NCBI RefSeq assembly: GCF_009857445.1
Contig: NZ_WWCN01000016.1
Coordinates: 1 to 64,000, forward strand
Source: Duganella flavida
GTDB lineage: Bacteria > Pseudomonadota > Gammaproteobacteria > Burkholderiales > Burkholderiaceae_D
Length of the DNA: 64,000 bases
Direction: 5' to 3'
How positions within the stretch are numbered: the stretch's first letter is position 1; each line of letters starts with the position of its first letter. The notes beneath the pieces are model-generated. The model saw only the letters and a program-made list of their open reading frames with translations, ran no database searches and had not been told where the DNA came from. Below are positions 50,867 to 59,987 of this stretch, in pieces. Made by a program: the position numbers and the translations under genes.

Positions 50867-53800
50867 TTATGCCGGTACTGCGGTGAGGATGTAGCGCTGC
50901 GCCAGCGCGTCCTGCACCGACAGCTCAGGATCGCTGCCGCTAGCCACGGCCAATTGGCGCAGGATAGGCAGGAAGGTATCGCGGCCCGCTTCAGGGCGGA
51001 TCACCGGCGCACCGCCGGTCAAACGGAAGCCGGTTTGCGCCAGCAGTTCCAGCAGCGAGCCACGCGTGAACTGGCGCAGTTCATCCTTGTGCATTACGCC
51101 GTCTTCGCGATAGCGGAAGTCGCCCATGTTCAGGCGCACCTGTGCGCTCCAGTGCTGGATGTTGCGCACGGAGAGTACCAGCGTGCCGTCAGCCGCCATG
51201 CTGCTGCGGATTTTCGCCAGCACTGCCCACGGATCGCGCACGCGTTCCAGCGCGCCGTCCAGTACCCAGCAATTGGCCTGTGCCAGCTGGCGGTCGCGCT
51301 GTTCGTCGGCCGCTTCGAAGTCTTGGTTGTAGACGAAGTCGCAGTGCGCGCGCGCCTGTTCGGCGACGATGGCGTCGCGCTCAATACCGGTGTAGTTGCA
51401 GACGGCGTTGATTTGTTTGTAGGCCTTGGCGAACGCGCCATCGCCGCAGCCCAGTTGCACCACTTTGACGGCGGTCGGCGGCACGAAGGACAGCAGTTCG
51501 CTGTTGATCTGCGTGGCGCTAGGCTTGTCGTAGTGGTAGCCGCCGGTGCGGCGCACGGTGCCTTGCCAGTCGTGGCGGATGAAGATGCGCTGCGCCGGGT
51601 TGTCGCTGAAATCGTTGTTGACCCAAGTGACGTTGCGTAGCAAGTCGCTCTTGCCGGCTTTGGCCAGCGCGATCATCGATGGCAGCATCGGCGCGCCGTG
51701 CTTGACCGGCAGTGGCCATGCGCGCACGACTTCAATGTTGGTCAGCATGCAGGCCGGGTGCAGGTAGGGCATGCTGTTCGGGCCATTCGAGAAGCCATTT
51801 TCATCGACCGGCGTGACGTTGCCGACGCCGTACATCTGCGGCTCCAGATTCTCCGCCAGCGATTCGAGGAAGCCACGTTTGAGGATCTCGACGTCGGAGT
51901 CGAGGAACAGCACGCGGCCTTTCAGATCAAGGTTTTCGATCGCCCACGCCATGCCCGGGCCGTGGTGGATGTTGTAGCCGAACGGCTTGAAGGTCACGCC
52001 CTGGTACTGCGCGCAGATCGGCGCGATTTGCGCTGCAATCTCCGGCGCCGAGCCGTCGATGATGGTGACCGGGTTGTGTGGGTAGTGCTGGCGGAAGGTG
52101 GACAGCAGCGCGGCAATCAGGTCGGGCGCGTTGTAGGACACCGCGATCATCGGGATTTGGTCGATAGGATTCATGTCTTTGCTCGTAGTGATAGGCGTGG
52201 CGACGCGCTTCATCGCCGCTTCCAGATTGCGCACCAGGCGCGGGGTGTCGAACAGGGCGCAGCTCATGCGGTTGTCGTTGAGCTGCTGCTTCATGGCGGC
52301 GATGCGTGCCGGGTCGTTGGCCAGTGCGACAGCTTTTTCTTCGTAGTCGGCAAAGGTGGTGGTGATCAGGTCCGGCAGGTTCACAGCGCGCAGCAGGCTG
52401 CCCGCCATGCGCGAGGCGAAGGTTGGGCCGGAGCAGGTCAGCACCGGCAGGCCGGCCCACAGCGCGTCGCTGGCGGTGGTGCCGCCGTTGAACGGGTAGG
52501 TGTCGAGGAACAGGTCGGCGATGCGGTAGCGGGCCAGGTAGTCCGCCGGCAGCGCGCGCGTGGCGAAGATCAGGCGTTCAGGATCGATGCCGGCGTCCTT
52601 CGCGTGCTGCTTGAGGTTCTCGCCCACCAGCGGCGTATCGGCCACCAGCCACAGGACGGAATTCGGCACGCGGCGCAGGATGCTCATCCAGTGCGAGAAC
52701 AGCTCCGGCTTGTATTTGTAGCTGTTGCTGAAGGAGCAGAATACGAAAGGGTCTTCCGGCAGGTTGACCGAGGCGCGCGTTGGCGTGAAGCCGATCAGGC
52801 GCTGGCGGTCGTTGATCTGGAAGGTGTCTGGCAGGCGCAGTGGTTTCTCGGTGAAGTCCTTCTCCATCTCGGGCGTGATGAGGAAATCGTCGGCGATCAC
52901 GTAGTCGATGCCTGGCAGGCCGGTGGTGCCGGGGAAGCCCAGCCACGTCATCTGCACGGTGGCGGGACGGTAGGCCAGGATCTGCGGGCGCGCGCCGGAG
53001 GTCAGACCGTGCAGGTCGACGAGGATGTCGATTTCGTGGGCGCGGATCAGGTGTGCGGCCTGTTCGTCGCTCAGCGTGTGAATCGGGATGTAGTGGTCCA
53101 TGCCGGCCACCACGCGCGCGCGCAGCGGCGAGCCGTCCTCGCGGCTCCAGCTGAAGGCGTAGACTTCGAACTGGCTGCGGTCGTGCAGGCCATACAGTTC
53201 GGCGGTCAGGATGGAGACCGCGTGCGAGCACAGGTCGGACGACAGGTAGCCAATGCGCAGGCGTGAGTGGCCATAGCCTTTACCGTCGGTAAGTGGCGCG
53301 ACGCTGGCGTTGATCTTGTCTTTGACGAAACGCTGGGCGGCGGCCATTTGCAGGTCCGGATTGTCGGTGAGGCTGAGCATCGCCAGCGCCGACGCGCCAT
53401 CTTCCATCTGCTTGCGCGTGATGTGATCGAGGCCGGACCACGTCGGCCAGTGGCATTGCTTCTGGCGCAGGTGCACCCAGTGCGTCATCACGCCGACTTG
53501 CGTTGGATCGGCGCGCAGGCTTTGCGCCAGCATCTCTTCCGCTTCGGGATACTGCTTCTGGATTTCCAGCAGGCGTCCCAGGTTGTTCAGGGTTTGCAGG
53601 TATAGGCCGCGTTGCTGGATCTTGTCGATCTTGACCTGCGGGCCGAGGATGGTGCGCCACATGTCCAGCGCATCTTGCGGCTTGCCGCGCCGTTCCAGCA
53701 GTGTGCCCAGATTCAGGCGGCCTTCGATGAAGCGCGCCTGCATGGCGATGGATTTGCGATAGGCGGCTTCCGCGCCTTCGTCATCGTTGGTCGCGGCCAG

Positions 53801-53998
53801 CAGTGCGGCGAGGTTGAACCATGCGGCGTGCGCCAGTGGCGAGCGTTTGGTGTGTTCGATCCAGCTGCGATAAAGGTCGATGGCCAATTGGGCCTGGCCT
53901 TGTTGTGTCATTGCGGCGGCGGCGTCGAACAATTCGGGAATCGACATGTTGCCGCGTGCGGCCTGTTTCAGCCATTGCGCGTGTTGGGGAGCGGTCAT
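50867..53998 (-). CDS. TPR - GT41 - GT2-like - methyltransferase fusion
   Basis: A 1043-residue multienzyme. Residues 1-175 are TPRs (AAWFNLAALLAATNDDEGAE). Residues 245-600 are a GT41 catalytic region with the conserved histidine (SDLCSH, His259), Lys428 in FSNSYKYKP and the donor loop LFLDTYPFNGGTTASDALWAG. Residues 614-810 are a GT2-like fold with an intact LFLDSDVEI motif (Asp700/702). Residues 843-960 are a class I methyltransferase (VVQLGCGDGAF). All checkable catalytic motifs are kept, unlike the paralogue at 45497. It lies 48 nt after MeaB and 5 nt before an SGNH gene. It likely builds and methylates a protein-linked glycan; the target is unknown. Confidence 0.91.
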   Translation of the reverse strand: MTAPQHAQWLKQAARGNMSIPELFDAAAAMTQQGQAQLAIDLYRSWIEHTKRSPLAHAAWFNLAALLAATNDDEGAEAAYRKSIAMQARFIEGRLNLGTLLERRGKPQDALDMWRTILGPQVKIDKIQQRGLYLQTLNNLGRLLEIQKQYPEAEEMLAQSLRADPTQVGVMTHWVHLRQKQCHWPTWSGLDHITRKQMEDGASALAMLSLTDNPDLQMAAAQRFVKDKINASVAPLTDGKGYGHSRLRIGYLSSDLCSHAVSILTAELYGLHDRSQFEVYAFSWSREDGSPLRARVVAGMDHYIPIHTLSDEQAAHLIRAHEIDILVDLHGLTSGARPQILAYRPATVQMTWLGFPGTTGLPGIDYVIADDFLITPEMEKDFTEKPLRLPDTFQINDRQRLIGFTPTRASVNLPEDPFVFCSFSNSYKYKPELFSHWMSILRRVPNSVLWLVADTPLVGENLKQHAKDAGIDPERLIFATRALPADYLARYRIADLFLDTYPFNGGTTASDALWAGLPVLTCSGPTFASRMAGSLLRAVNLPDLITTTFADYEEKAVALANDPARIAAMKQQLNDNRMSCALFDTPRLVRNLEAAMKRVATPITTSKDMNPIDQIPMIAVSYNAPDLIAALLSTFRQHYPHNPVTIIDGSAPEIAAQIAPICAQYQGVTFKPFGYNIHHGPGMAWAIENLDLKGRVLFLDSDVEILKRGFLESLAENLEPQMYGVGNVTPVDENGFSNGPNSMPYLHPACMLTNIEVVRAWPLPVKHGAPMLPSMIALAKAGKSDLLRNVTWVNNDFSDNPAQRIFIRHDWQGTVRRTGGYHYDKPSATQINSELLSFVPPTAVKVVQLGCGDGAFAKAYKQINAVCNYTGIERDAIVAEQARAHCDFVYNQDFEAADEQRDRQLAQANCWVLDGALERVRDPWAVLAKIRSSMAADGTLVLSVRNIQHWSAQVRLNMGDFRYREDGVMHKDELRQFTRGSLLELLAQTGFRLTGGAPVIRPEAGRDTFLPILRQLAVASGSDPELSVQDALAQRYILTAVPA

Positions 53999-54046
53999 TG
54001 AGGCGTAGTCTGTTGGTAGGGCTGGACTTATGATACCTGCTTCGCC

Positions 54047-55027
54047 TCAGTGGCGGAAGGCGTCCAGCAGTAGTGTGGCCAGCGTGGCCGGATTGGTGGT
54101 GCCGTCGGCAGCCTGCTGCAAGGCTTGCGGCAGGGCTGCGCGCACGGCGTCGTGGTTGCGAAAGCGCTCTTGCAGGCCGGCTTCCACCAGTTGCCACATC
54201 CAGGTTTGCGCCTGGTGCTTGCGGCGTTCTTCGAAGGCACCCAGATGCTGCATGGTTTTGCGGTAGTTCTGCAGTGTGGCCCAGATTTCTTCGATGCCGG
54301 TGCCGGTGCTGGCACTGGCTTGGATGACTTGCATCTGCCAGTGCGGCGAGGCGGGACGCAGCATGTGCAGGGCGGCGCGCATCTGGCCTGCGGCGACGGC
54401 GGCGGCGCGCGGGTCGATGTCGGCTTTGTTGTAGACGACGATGTCGGCCAGTTCGAGGATGCCTTTTTTGATGCCTTGCAGTTCGTCGCCGGCGTTGGGC
54501 AGTTGTAGCAGCAGGAAGACGTCGCACATGCCGGCGACGGCGGTTTCGCTTTGGCCTACGCCGACGGTTTCGACGATGATGATGTCGTAGCCGGCGGCTT
54601 CGCAGATGAGCATCGCTTCGCGGCTTTGGTGGCCTACGCCGCCTAAGGCACCGCGTGCTGGCGATGGGCGGATGTAGGCGTTTTCCTGTTGCGACAGGCG
54701 TTCCATGCGGGTTTTGTCGCCCAAGATCGAGCCGCCGGTCAGCGGCGAGGATGGGTCAACCGCTAGCACGGCGACGCGCAGGCCTTGCGCCAAGAGGTGC
54801 ATGCCGAAGGCTTCGATGAAGGTGGATTTGCCGACGCCAGGCACGCCGCTGATGCCGATGCGGTAGGCTTTGCCGGTGTGCGGGAGCAGTTTGTCTAGCA
54901 GGGATTGCGCGCGTAGCCGATGGTCAGGGCGCGAGGATTCGACCAGCGTTATGGCCTTGGCCAGCGCGCGCCGCTGTCGCGCCAGCAGGGCAGCGGCCAG
55001 CGCGTCGTCGTCAGGCTCGATGCTCAT
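54047..55027 (-). CDS. meaB: Methylmalonyl-CoA mutase-associated GTPase MeaB
   Basis: G3E-family GTPase (326 aa) that loads and protects the B12 cofactor of methylmalonyl-CoA mutase. Walker A is GVPGVGKST. IIIVETVGVGQSE, VDPSSPLTGGSILGDKTRM and the base-recognition YNKAD follow. The ATG at 55027 overlaps the mutase stop by one base (TGATG), showing coupling. Older names are ArgK/LAO transporter ATPase. Confidence 0.96.
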   Translation of the reverse strand: MSIEPDDDALAAALLARQRRALAKAITLVESSRPDHRLRAQSLLDKLLPHTGKAYRIGISGVPGVGKSTFIEAFGMHLLAQGLRVAVLAVDPSSPLTGGSILGDKTRMERLSQQENAYIRPSPARGALGGVGHQSREAMLICEAAGYDIIIVETVGVGQSETAVAGMCDVFLLLQLPNAGDELQGIKKGILELADIVVYNKADIDPRAAAVAAGQMRAALHMLRPASPHWQMQVIQASASTGTGIEEIWATLQNYRKTMQHLGAFEERRKHQAQTWMWQLVEAGLQERFRNHDAVRAALPQALQQAADGTTNPATLATLLLDAFRH

Positions 55028-57204
55028 CAGGCAGCGGCCAGCACCGCCAGCGATTCGCGGATTTGCTGGAGGACTTCGGCGGCGCATTGCGGGATGGGCG
55101 TGCCGGGGCCGAAGATGCCTTTTACGCCGGACTGGTACAGGAAGCCGTGGTCCTGCGTCGGCACTACGCCGCCGACGAACACGATGATGTCTTCCGCGCC
55201 TTGTTCGCGCAGGGCTTCTATCAATTCTGGCACCAGCGTTTTGTGGCCAGCGGCCAGTGTGGAGACGCCCACTGCGTGCACGTCGTTCTCGATGGCCTGG
55301 CGTGCGGCTTCTTGCGGTGTCTGGAACAGCGGCCCGAGATCGACGTCGAAGCCGAGATCTGCAAACGCGGAACCGACCACGCGCGCACCACGGTCATGCC
55401 CATCCTGTCCCAGCTTGGCGACCATGATGCGCGGACGGCGGCCTTGCTCCACCGCGAACTGCGCCACTTCCGCGCGCAGCAGCGACCAGTTTTCATCATC
55501 CGCCAAGCCAGCCGAGTACACGCCGGACACGGTCTGGCTGGCCGCGCGATGCCGACCCCACGCCTGTTCCAGCGCATCCGAAATCTCGCCCACCGTGGCG
55601 CGCAAACGCGTCGCGCGCACCGCCAGTTCCAGCAGGTTGCCATGGCGTTCGTACGCTGCCACGCCCAGTTCCGCCAGCGCCGCGCCTACCGCTTCCTGAT
55701 CGCGGGTCGAACGAATCTCGGCCAGCCGCGCGATCTGCTGCTCGCGTACTGCCGTGTTGTCGATCTCGCGCGCCTCGACCTGGTCCTCGATGCCGCTCTG
55801 GTATTTGTTGACGCCCACGATGACATCCTTCCCCGAATCGATGCGCGCCTGCTTTTGCGCCGCCGCCGCTTCGATCTTCAGCTTGGCCCAGCCCGAGCCC
55901 ACCGCCTGTGTCATGCCGCCCATTTCTTCAACTTCCTGGATGATGGCCCAGGCTTGATCCGCCACGTCCTGCGTCAGCTTCTCCATCATGTAGGAGCCAG
56001 CCCACGGGTCGATCACATTGGTGATCTGGGTCTCTTCCTGCAAAATCAGCTGCGTGTTGCGGGCGATGCGGGCGGCGAATTCGGATGGCAGCGCAATCGC
56101 CTCATCCAGCGAATTGGTATGCAGCGACTGGGTGCCGCCGAACACCGCAGCCATCGCCTCCACCGTGGTGCGCACCACGTTGTTGTACGGGTCTTGCACC
56201 GTCAGCGACCAGCCGGAGGTCTGGCAGTGGGTGCGCAGCATCAGCGATTTCTGCGATTTGGCGCCGAAGTCCTGCATGATGCGGCACCACAGCAGCCGCG
56301 CCGCGCGCAGCTTGGCCACTTCCATGTAGAAGTTCATGCCAACGCCGAAGAAGAACGACAACCGGCCGGCAAAATCATCCACATCCATGCCCTTGTTGAT
56401 GGCGGTGCGGACGTATTCCATGCCGTCGGCCAGCGTCAGGCCCAGTTCCAGCGCCGGCGTGGCGCCGGCCTCCTGCATGTGGTAGCCGGAAATCGACACC
56501 GAATTAAACTTCGGCATATGCTGCGCCGTGTAGGCGATGATGTCAGCCACCACGCGCATCGACGGTTCGGGCGGATAAATGTAGGTGTTCCGCACCATGA
56601 ATTCTTTGAGGATGTCGTTCTGTATGGTACCGGACAGTTGTTCCTGCGCCACACCTGCTTCCTCTGCGGCGACGATATAACCGGCCAAAACCGGTAGCAC
56701 CGCGCCGTTCATGGTCATCGATACCGACACTTTATCGAGCGCGATGCCGTCGAACAGGATCTTCATGTCCTCCACCGAATCGACCGCCACGCCGGCTTTG
56801 CCAACATCGCCTTTCACGCGCGGATGGTCGGAATCATAGCCCCGATGGGTAGCCAGGTCGAAGGCCACCGACACGCCTTGGCCGCCGCCCGCTAAGCTGC
56901 GGCGGTAGAAGGCATTGGACTCGGCGGCCGTTGAAAAGCCGGCGTACTGGCGAATGGTCCACGGGCGTGCCGCGTACATGGTGGCTTGCGGGCCACGGAC
57001 AAAGGGCTCAAAACCAGGCAAGGTATCGGTGTGCGGCAGGCCCTCAAGGTCGGCGGCGGTGTACAGCGCCTTCATGGTGATGCCGTCTGCCTGCTGAGTA
57101 TTGAGCCGGGCGGTATCGCCGCCGGGCGCGGAACGTGCCGCCGCCGCATGCCAGTCCGCCAGCGTGGCAGCAGGAATGGGAGGAACAGGGCGGCGTTCGG
57201 GCAT
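55027..57204 (-). CDS. Methylmalonyl-CoA mutase, single-chain
   Basis: Adenosylcobalamin enzyme interconverting methylmalonyl-CoA and succinyl-CoA (725 aa). The N-terminal TIM-barrel domain begins after a short leader, with GPQATMYAARPWTIRQYAGFS, FDLATHRGYDSDHPR and RTHCQTSGWSLT. The C-terminal B12 domain has KLGQDGHDRGARVV (DxHxxG) and GGVVPTQD. The full-length homodimer type. The gene begins a minus-strand run meaB-GT41-SGNH. Its usual job is propionate or branched-chain acid metabolism. A supply of methyl-branched acyl units to the adjacent acyl operon is possible but speculative. Confidence 0.96.
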   Translation of the reverse strand: MPERRPVPPIPAATLADWHAAAARSAPGGDTARLNTQQADGITMKALYTAADLEGLPHTDTLPGFEPFVRGPQATMYAARPWTIRQYAGFSTAAESNAFYRRSLAGGGQGVSVAFDLATHRGYDSDHPRVKGDVGKAGVAVDSVEDMKILFDGIALDKVSVSMTMNGAVLPVLAGYIVAAEEAGVAQEQLSGTIQNDILKEFMVRNTYIYPPEPSMRVVADIIAYTAQHMPKFNSVSISGYHMQEAGATPALELGLTLADGMEYVRTAINKGMDVDDFAGRLSFFFGVGMNFYMEVAKLRAARLLWCRIMQDFGAKSQKSLMLRTHCQTSGWSLTVQDPYNNVVRTTVEAMAAVFGGTQSLHTNSLDEAIALPSEFAARIARNTQLILQEETQITNVIDPWAGSYMMEKLTQDVADQAWAIIQEVEEMGGMTQAVGSGWAKLKIEAAAAQKQARIDSGKDVIVGVNKYQSGIEDQVEAREIDNTAVREQQIARLAEIRSTRDQEAVGAALAELGVAAYERHGNLLELAVRATRLRATVGEISDALEQAWGRHRAASQTVSGVYSAGLADDENWSLLRAEVAQFAVEQGRRPRIMVAKLGQDGHDRGARVVGSAFADLGFDVDLGPLFQTPQEAARQAIENDVHAVGVSTLAAGHKTLVPELIEALREQGAEDIIVFVGGVVPTQDHGFLYQSGVKGIFGPGTPIPQCAAEVLQQIRESLAVLAAA

Positions 57205-57313
57205 ATCTGGCTTTCGGCGGGCGGACGGTTGTGTGCCGATTGTACCTTGCAGTGACGGGCTTTCCTACCCATGCCGCAGACCCAGAGAAGGGCGCTTTTT
57301 CCGTGGCTGTTTG

Positions 57314-57340
57314 GCATACCCAAAACCGGGATGGGTATGC
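57314..57340. promoter_or_regulatory. GCATACCC inverted repeat between divergent operons
   Basis: Perfect 8-bp arms GCATACCC and GGGTATGC separated by 11 bp, in the 200-bp gap between methylmalonyl-CoA mutase (minus) and the methyltransferase that leads the acyl operon (plus). Typical geometry for a dimeric regulator; no regulator gene is adjacent. Confidence 0.45.
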
Positions 57341-57403
57341 TAGAGTGCAGCCTTCTGCCGGACGCTGGGCCGGTTTCTGATGCTTTTGCCAAACGCGATA
57401 TTC

Positions 57404-58333
57404 ATGCCTGAAAACTATCCCTTCCAGCTTGACCGGGTACGTTACCCGGGCCTGACCCGCATGGCCGACATCCTGCGTGCCAAACACCGCTTTGCAGCCG
57501 ACATCATCGACCGCAGCGCCGCCCTGTTTGGCGCCGAATGGGCTGACGCCTTCGAGCCGGTGCTGAACGCGCTGTTTCCGACTGAGGAGGCAGTGACGGC
57601 AGCCGCCAAGGGCTATTCCGTTTTCGCCATGCAGTCGATGCGCTTGCAGGCGGTGTTTGAGCGTGAACGCCAGTACAAGGCCAAGACCCACGAGCAGGCA
57701 TCGAGCGAGGTGTATTTCAACGAGCAGCACATGATGCAGGAATACCTGCCAGGCCTGCTGCTGTCGCACTTCCTGTGGCCGCACCACTATCGCCAGATCC
57801 AGTTTTTCAATAGCGCCTTTGTGCAGGCCATGCGCGTGGCGGGCGCCACTTCGTTTATGGAAGTTGGCATCGGTACCGGTTTGTATTCCGGCCTGCTGCT
57901 GCGCGCCTTGCCGCAGGTGCGTGGCGTGGGGTTGGATATCAGCCCATCGTCGCAGCGCTTTACTGAAACACAGCTGGCCGCACTGGGCGTCGCAGACCGT
58001 TATCGCACTGAGCTGCGCGACGTCACCGCAGCACCGCTGGAGCCGAAAGCCGACTGGCTGGTGTGCGTGGAAGTGCTGGAGCATCTGGATGATCCTGTCG
58101 CATTCTTGCGCGGCCTGCGCCGCAATATGGCGCCGGGCGCCAAGGCCTTCATCACGGCGGCGCTGAATGCGGCCCATGCCGACCACATTTACCTGTACCG
58201 CAACGGCAGCGAAGTGCTGGCGCATTTGATCGAGGCTGGCTTCACGCTGGAACAATCGTTCATCGGCATGGCTTACAAGCCGTCCGCGCCCGGCGTGCCG
58301 GTGCCGGAAGCTGCCGCCTTCATCGTCTACTAG
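57404..58333 (+). CDS. Class I SAM-dependent methyltransferase
   Basis: A 309-residue protein with a helical N-terminal region (residues 1-140) and a Rossmann methyltransferase domain: FMEVGIGTGLYSGLLL for motif I, GLDISPSS, and CVEVLEHLDDP for motif IV. An in-frame ATG at 57380 would add 8 residues; neither start has a clear ribosome-binding site. It leads a plus-strand operon with gaps or overlaps of at most 20 nt. O- or N-methylation of a sugar or its acyl group is the likely role by context. Confidence 0.85.
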   Translation: MPENYPFQLDRVRYPGLTRMADILRAKHRFAADIIDRSAALFGAEWADAFEPVLNALFPTEEAVTAAAKGYSVFAMQSMRLQAVFERERQYKAKTHEQASSEVYFNEQHMMQEYLPGLLLSHFLWPHHYRQIQFFNSAFVQAMRVAGATSFMEVGIGTGLYSGLLLRALPQVRGVGLDISPSSQRFTETQLAALGVADRYRTELRDVTAAPLEPKADWLVCVEVLEHLDDPVAFLRGLRRNMAPGAKAFITAALNAAHADHIYLYRNGSEVLAHLIEAGFTLEQSFIGMAYKPSAPGVPVPEAAAFIVY

Positions 58334-58341
58334 GAAGCCAT

Positions 58342-58944
58342 ATGTCCCAAGCTGCCGTACCGAACACCGAAGTGTTGAGCGGTGAATTCGTCAACCTGCG
58401 TCCACTGCGCCCGGAAGACGCCGCGCTGACGCTGGACTGGCGCACCGCCCAGCGTGCGCGCTTCCTCAACGCCGGCGCCGCCAGCGTCGAACAGCAGGCG
58501 GCATGGATCGCCGGCCGTCCGGCGTCCGAGTACAACTACATCATCGAACTGAAAAACGGCCACCCGGTCGGCATGCTGTCGCTGGTCGGCATCGACCGCG
58601 CCAACCGCCACGGTGAACCGGGCCGCTTCCTGATCGGCGACGAGGCCGCGACCCAGGGTGTGCCGGTTGCGGTGGAAGCCATGAAGCTGCTGTATGAACT
58701 GGCGTTTGACCGCTTAGGCCTGCTGCGCGTGTGCGGCATCATCGCCGCCAACAACACGCTGATGATCAAGTGGCAGAAATACCTGGGCATGAAGGAAGAG
58801 GGCCGTCTGCGCAAGCACTTGTGCCAGAAGGATGGCTCGTTCGAAGACGCCGTGTACTTGGGCATGCTGGACGACGAATACCGCAAGAACGCGCTGCCGC
58901 GCATGAAGGTGCTGATCGCCGCCGCGCGCCAGACCGCCAAATAA
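58342..58944 (+). CDS. GNAT-family N-acetyltransferase (RimJ/PseH-like)
   Basis: A 200-residue acyl-CoA or acyl-ACP dependent transferase with an AGGAAG site, 8 nt after the methyltransferase. The strand NLRPLRPEDAALTLDWR and the later RVCGIIAANNTLMIKWQKYLGMKEEGRLRK match RimJ/RimL-type and PseH-like sugar N-acyltransferases. Sitting directly before an ACP, it could move an ACP-borne acyl group to an amino sugar. No sugar aminotransferase was found in the window, so the acceptor is uncertain. Confidence 0.85.
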   Translation: MSQAAVPNTEVLSGEFVNLRPLRPEDAALTLDWRTAQRARFLNAGAASVEQQAAWIAGRPASEYNYIIELKNGHPVGMLSLVGIDRANRHGEPGRFLIGDEAATQGVPVAVEAMKLLYELAFDRLGLLRVCGIIAANNTLMIKWQKYLGMKEEGRLRKHLCQKDGSFEDAVYLGMLDDEYRKNALPRMKVLIAAARQTAK

Positions 58945-58964
58945 TTCATTACAAGGACTAGCCC

Positions 58965-59267
58965 ATGCTGAACCAAGACGCCATCCACGCCATCATCCTG
59001 CAGGCCCTGAACAACATCAACGACGAGCGCGGCCCGGATGAGCAGCTGACCGTCGGCCTGGATACCCGTTTGTTCGGCGCCGATGCGGTGCTCGATTCGC
59101 TGTCGCTGGTCTCGGTGATCGTGGACGTTGAAGGCGCCGTGTCCGAGCAGGCTGGCCGCGACATCAGCCTGACCGACGACCGCGCCATGAGCCAGGCAGT
59201 TTCGCCGTTCACCGACGTGAACTCGCTGACCGCTTACATCGAGCTGCTGTTGTCGGAACAGGCATGA
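58965..59267 (+). CDS. Acyl carrier protein
   Basis: A 100-residue acidic four-helix carrier. The phosphopantetheine serine is Ser45 in VLDSLSLVSV, in the usual DSL context. AAGGA precedes the ATG. A dedicated carrier in this operon, distinct from fatty-acid AcpP, implies that acyl intermediates are built on it by the following enzymes. Confidence 0.9.
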   Translation: MLNQDAIHAIILQALNNINDERGPDEQLTVGLDTRLFGADAVLDSLSLVSVIVDVEGAVSEQAGRDISLTDDRAMSQAVSPFTDVNSLTAYIELLLSEQA

Positions 59268-59986
59268 ATCCAACCGGCGCTTTCTATGCTGGTAAGCTGG
59301 CGCTGATTACCGGCAGCCGGCGCGGCGTGGGACGTCTGATCGCGGAGCACATCCTGCGCAACGGCGGCCGTGTGGCCGGCTTCGCGCGCGGCGAGTCGAC
59401 CATCGATCATCCCGATTACCATCACTTCCAGGTCGATATCGGCGATCCGGCTTCGGTGCAGCAGGGCTTTGCGGCGCTGAAGAAGGTGAGCGAGGCGGTG
59501 CATATTGTGATCAACAACGCTGCGGTGCTGACCTCGCAATACGCGATGATCATGCCGCCGGCGCAGGCGCAAGCCATGATCAATACGAATTTGATGGGCG
59601 CCTTCATGGTGTCGCGCGAAGCGTCAAAGCTGATGCGCAAGGGGAAGTGGGGCCGCATCATCAATATCGGTTCGATGGCGGTGAGCCTGGAGCCGATTGG
59701 CGATTCCGTCTACGCCGCCTGCAAGGCCGGCCTGGCGACGCTGGCCAATGTGATGGCCAAGGAACTGGCGCCGCTCAACATCACCTGCAATACGCTGTCC
59801 ATCACCGCGATCAAGACCGACATGCTGGCGCAGCTGCCGGGCGATAAGATCGACGCCGTGATCGCCGGCCTGCCGATTCCGCGCTATGCGGAGCCGGACG
59901 ACATCTTCAACATCATCGATTTCCTGGCGTCGGAGCGCAGCGCATACATCACCGCGCAGACCATCTACATGGGTGGAGTGAACTGA
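59264..59986 (+). CDS. Short-chain dehydrogenase/reductase (FabG-like)
   Basis: A 240-residue classical SDR. The cofactor loop is TGSRRGVG, NNAAVLTS is the structural motif, and the active site has IGSMAV serine and YAACK (Tyr/Lys). The product ends with the C-terminal TAQTIYMGGVN typical of FabG. It overlaps the ACP gene by 4 nt. Probably reduces a 3-oxoacyl-ACP; an alternative is a free sugar or alcohol substrate. Confidence 0.9.
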   Translation: MNPTGAFYAGKLALITGSRRGVGRLIAEHILRNGGRVAGFARGESTIDHPDYHHFQVDIGDPASVQQGFAALKKVSEAVHIVINNAAVLTSQYAMIMPPAQAQAMINTNLMGAFMVSREASKLMRKGKWGRIINIGSMAVSLEPIGDSVYAACKAGLATLANVMAKELAPLNITCNTLSITAIKTDMLAQLPGDKIDAVIAGLPIPRYAEPDDIFNIIDFLASERSAYITAQTIYMGGVN

Positions 59987-59987
59987 C

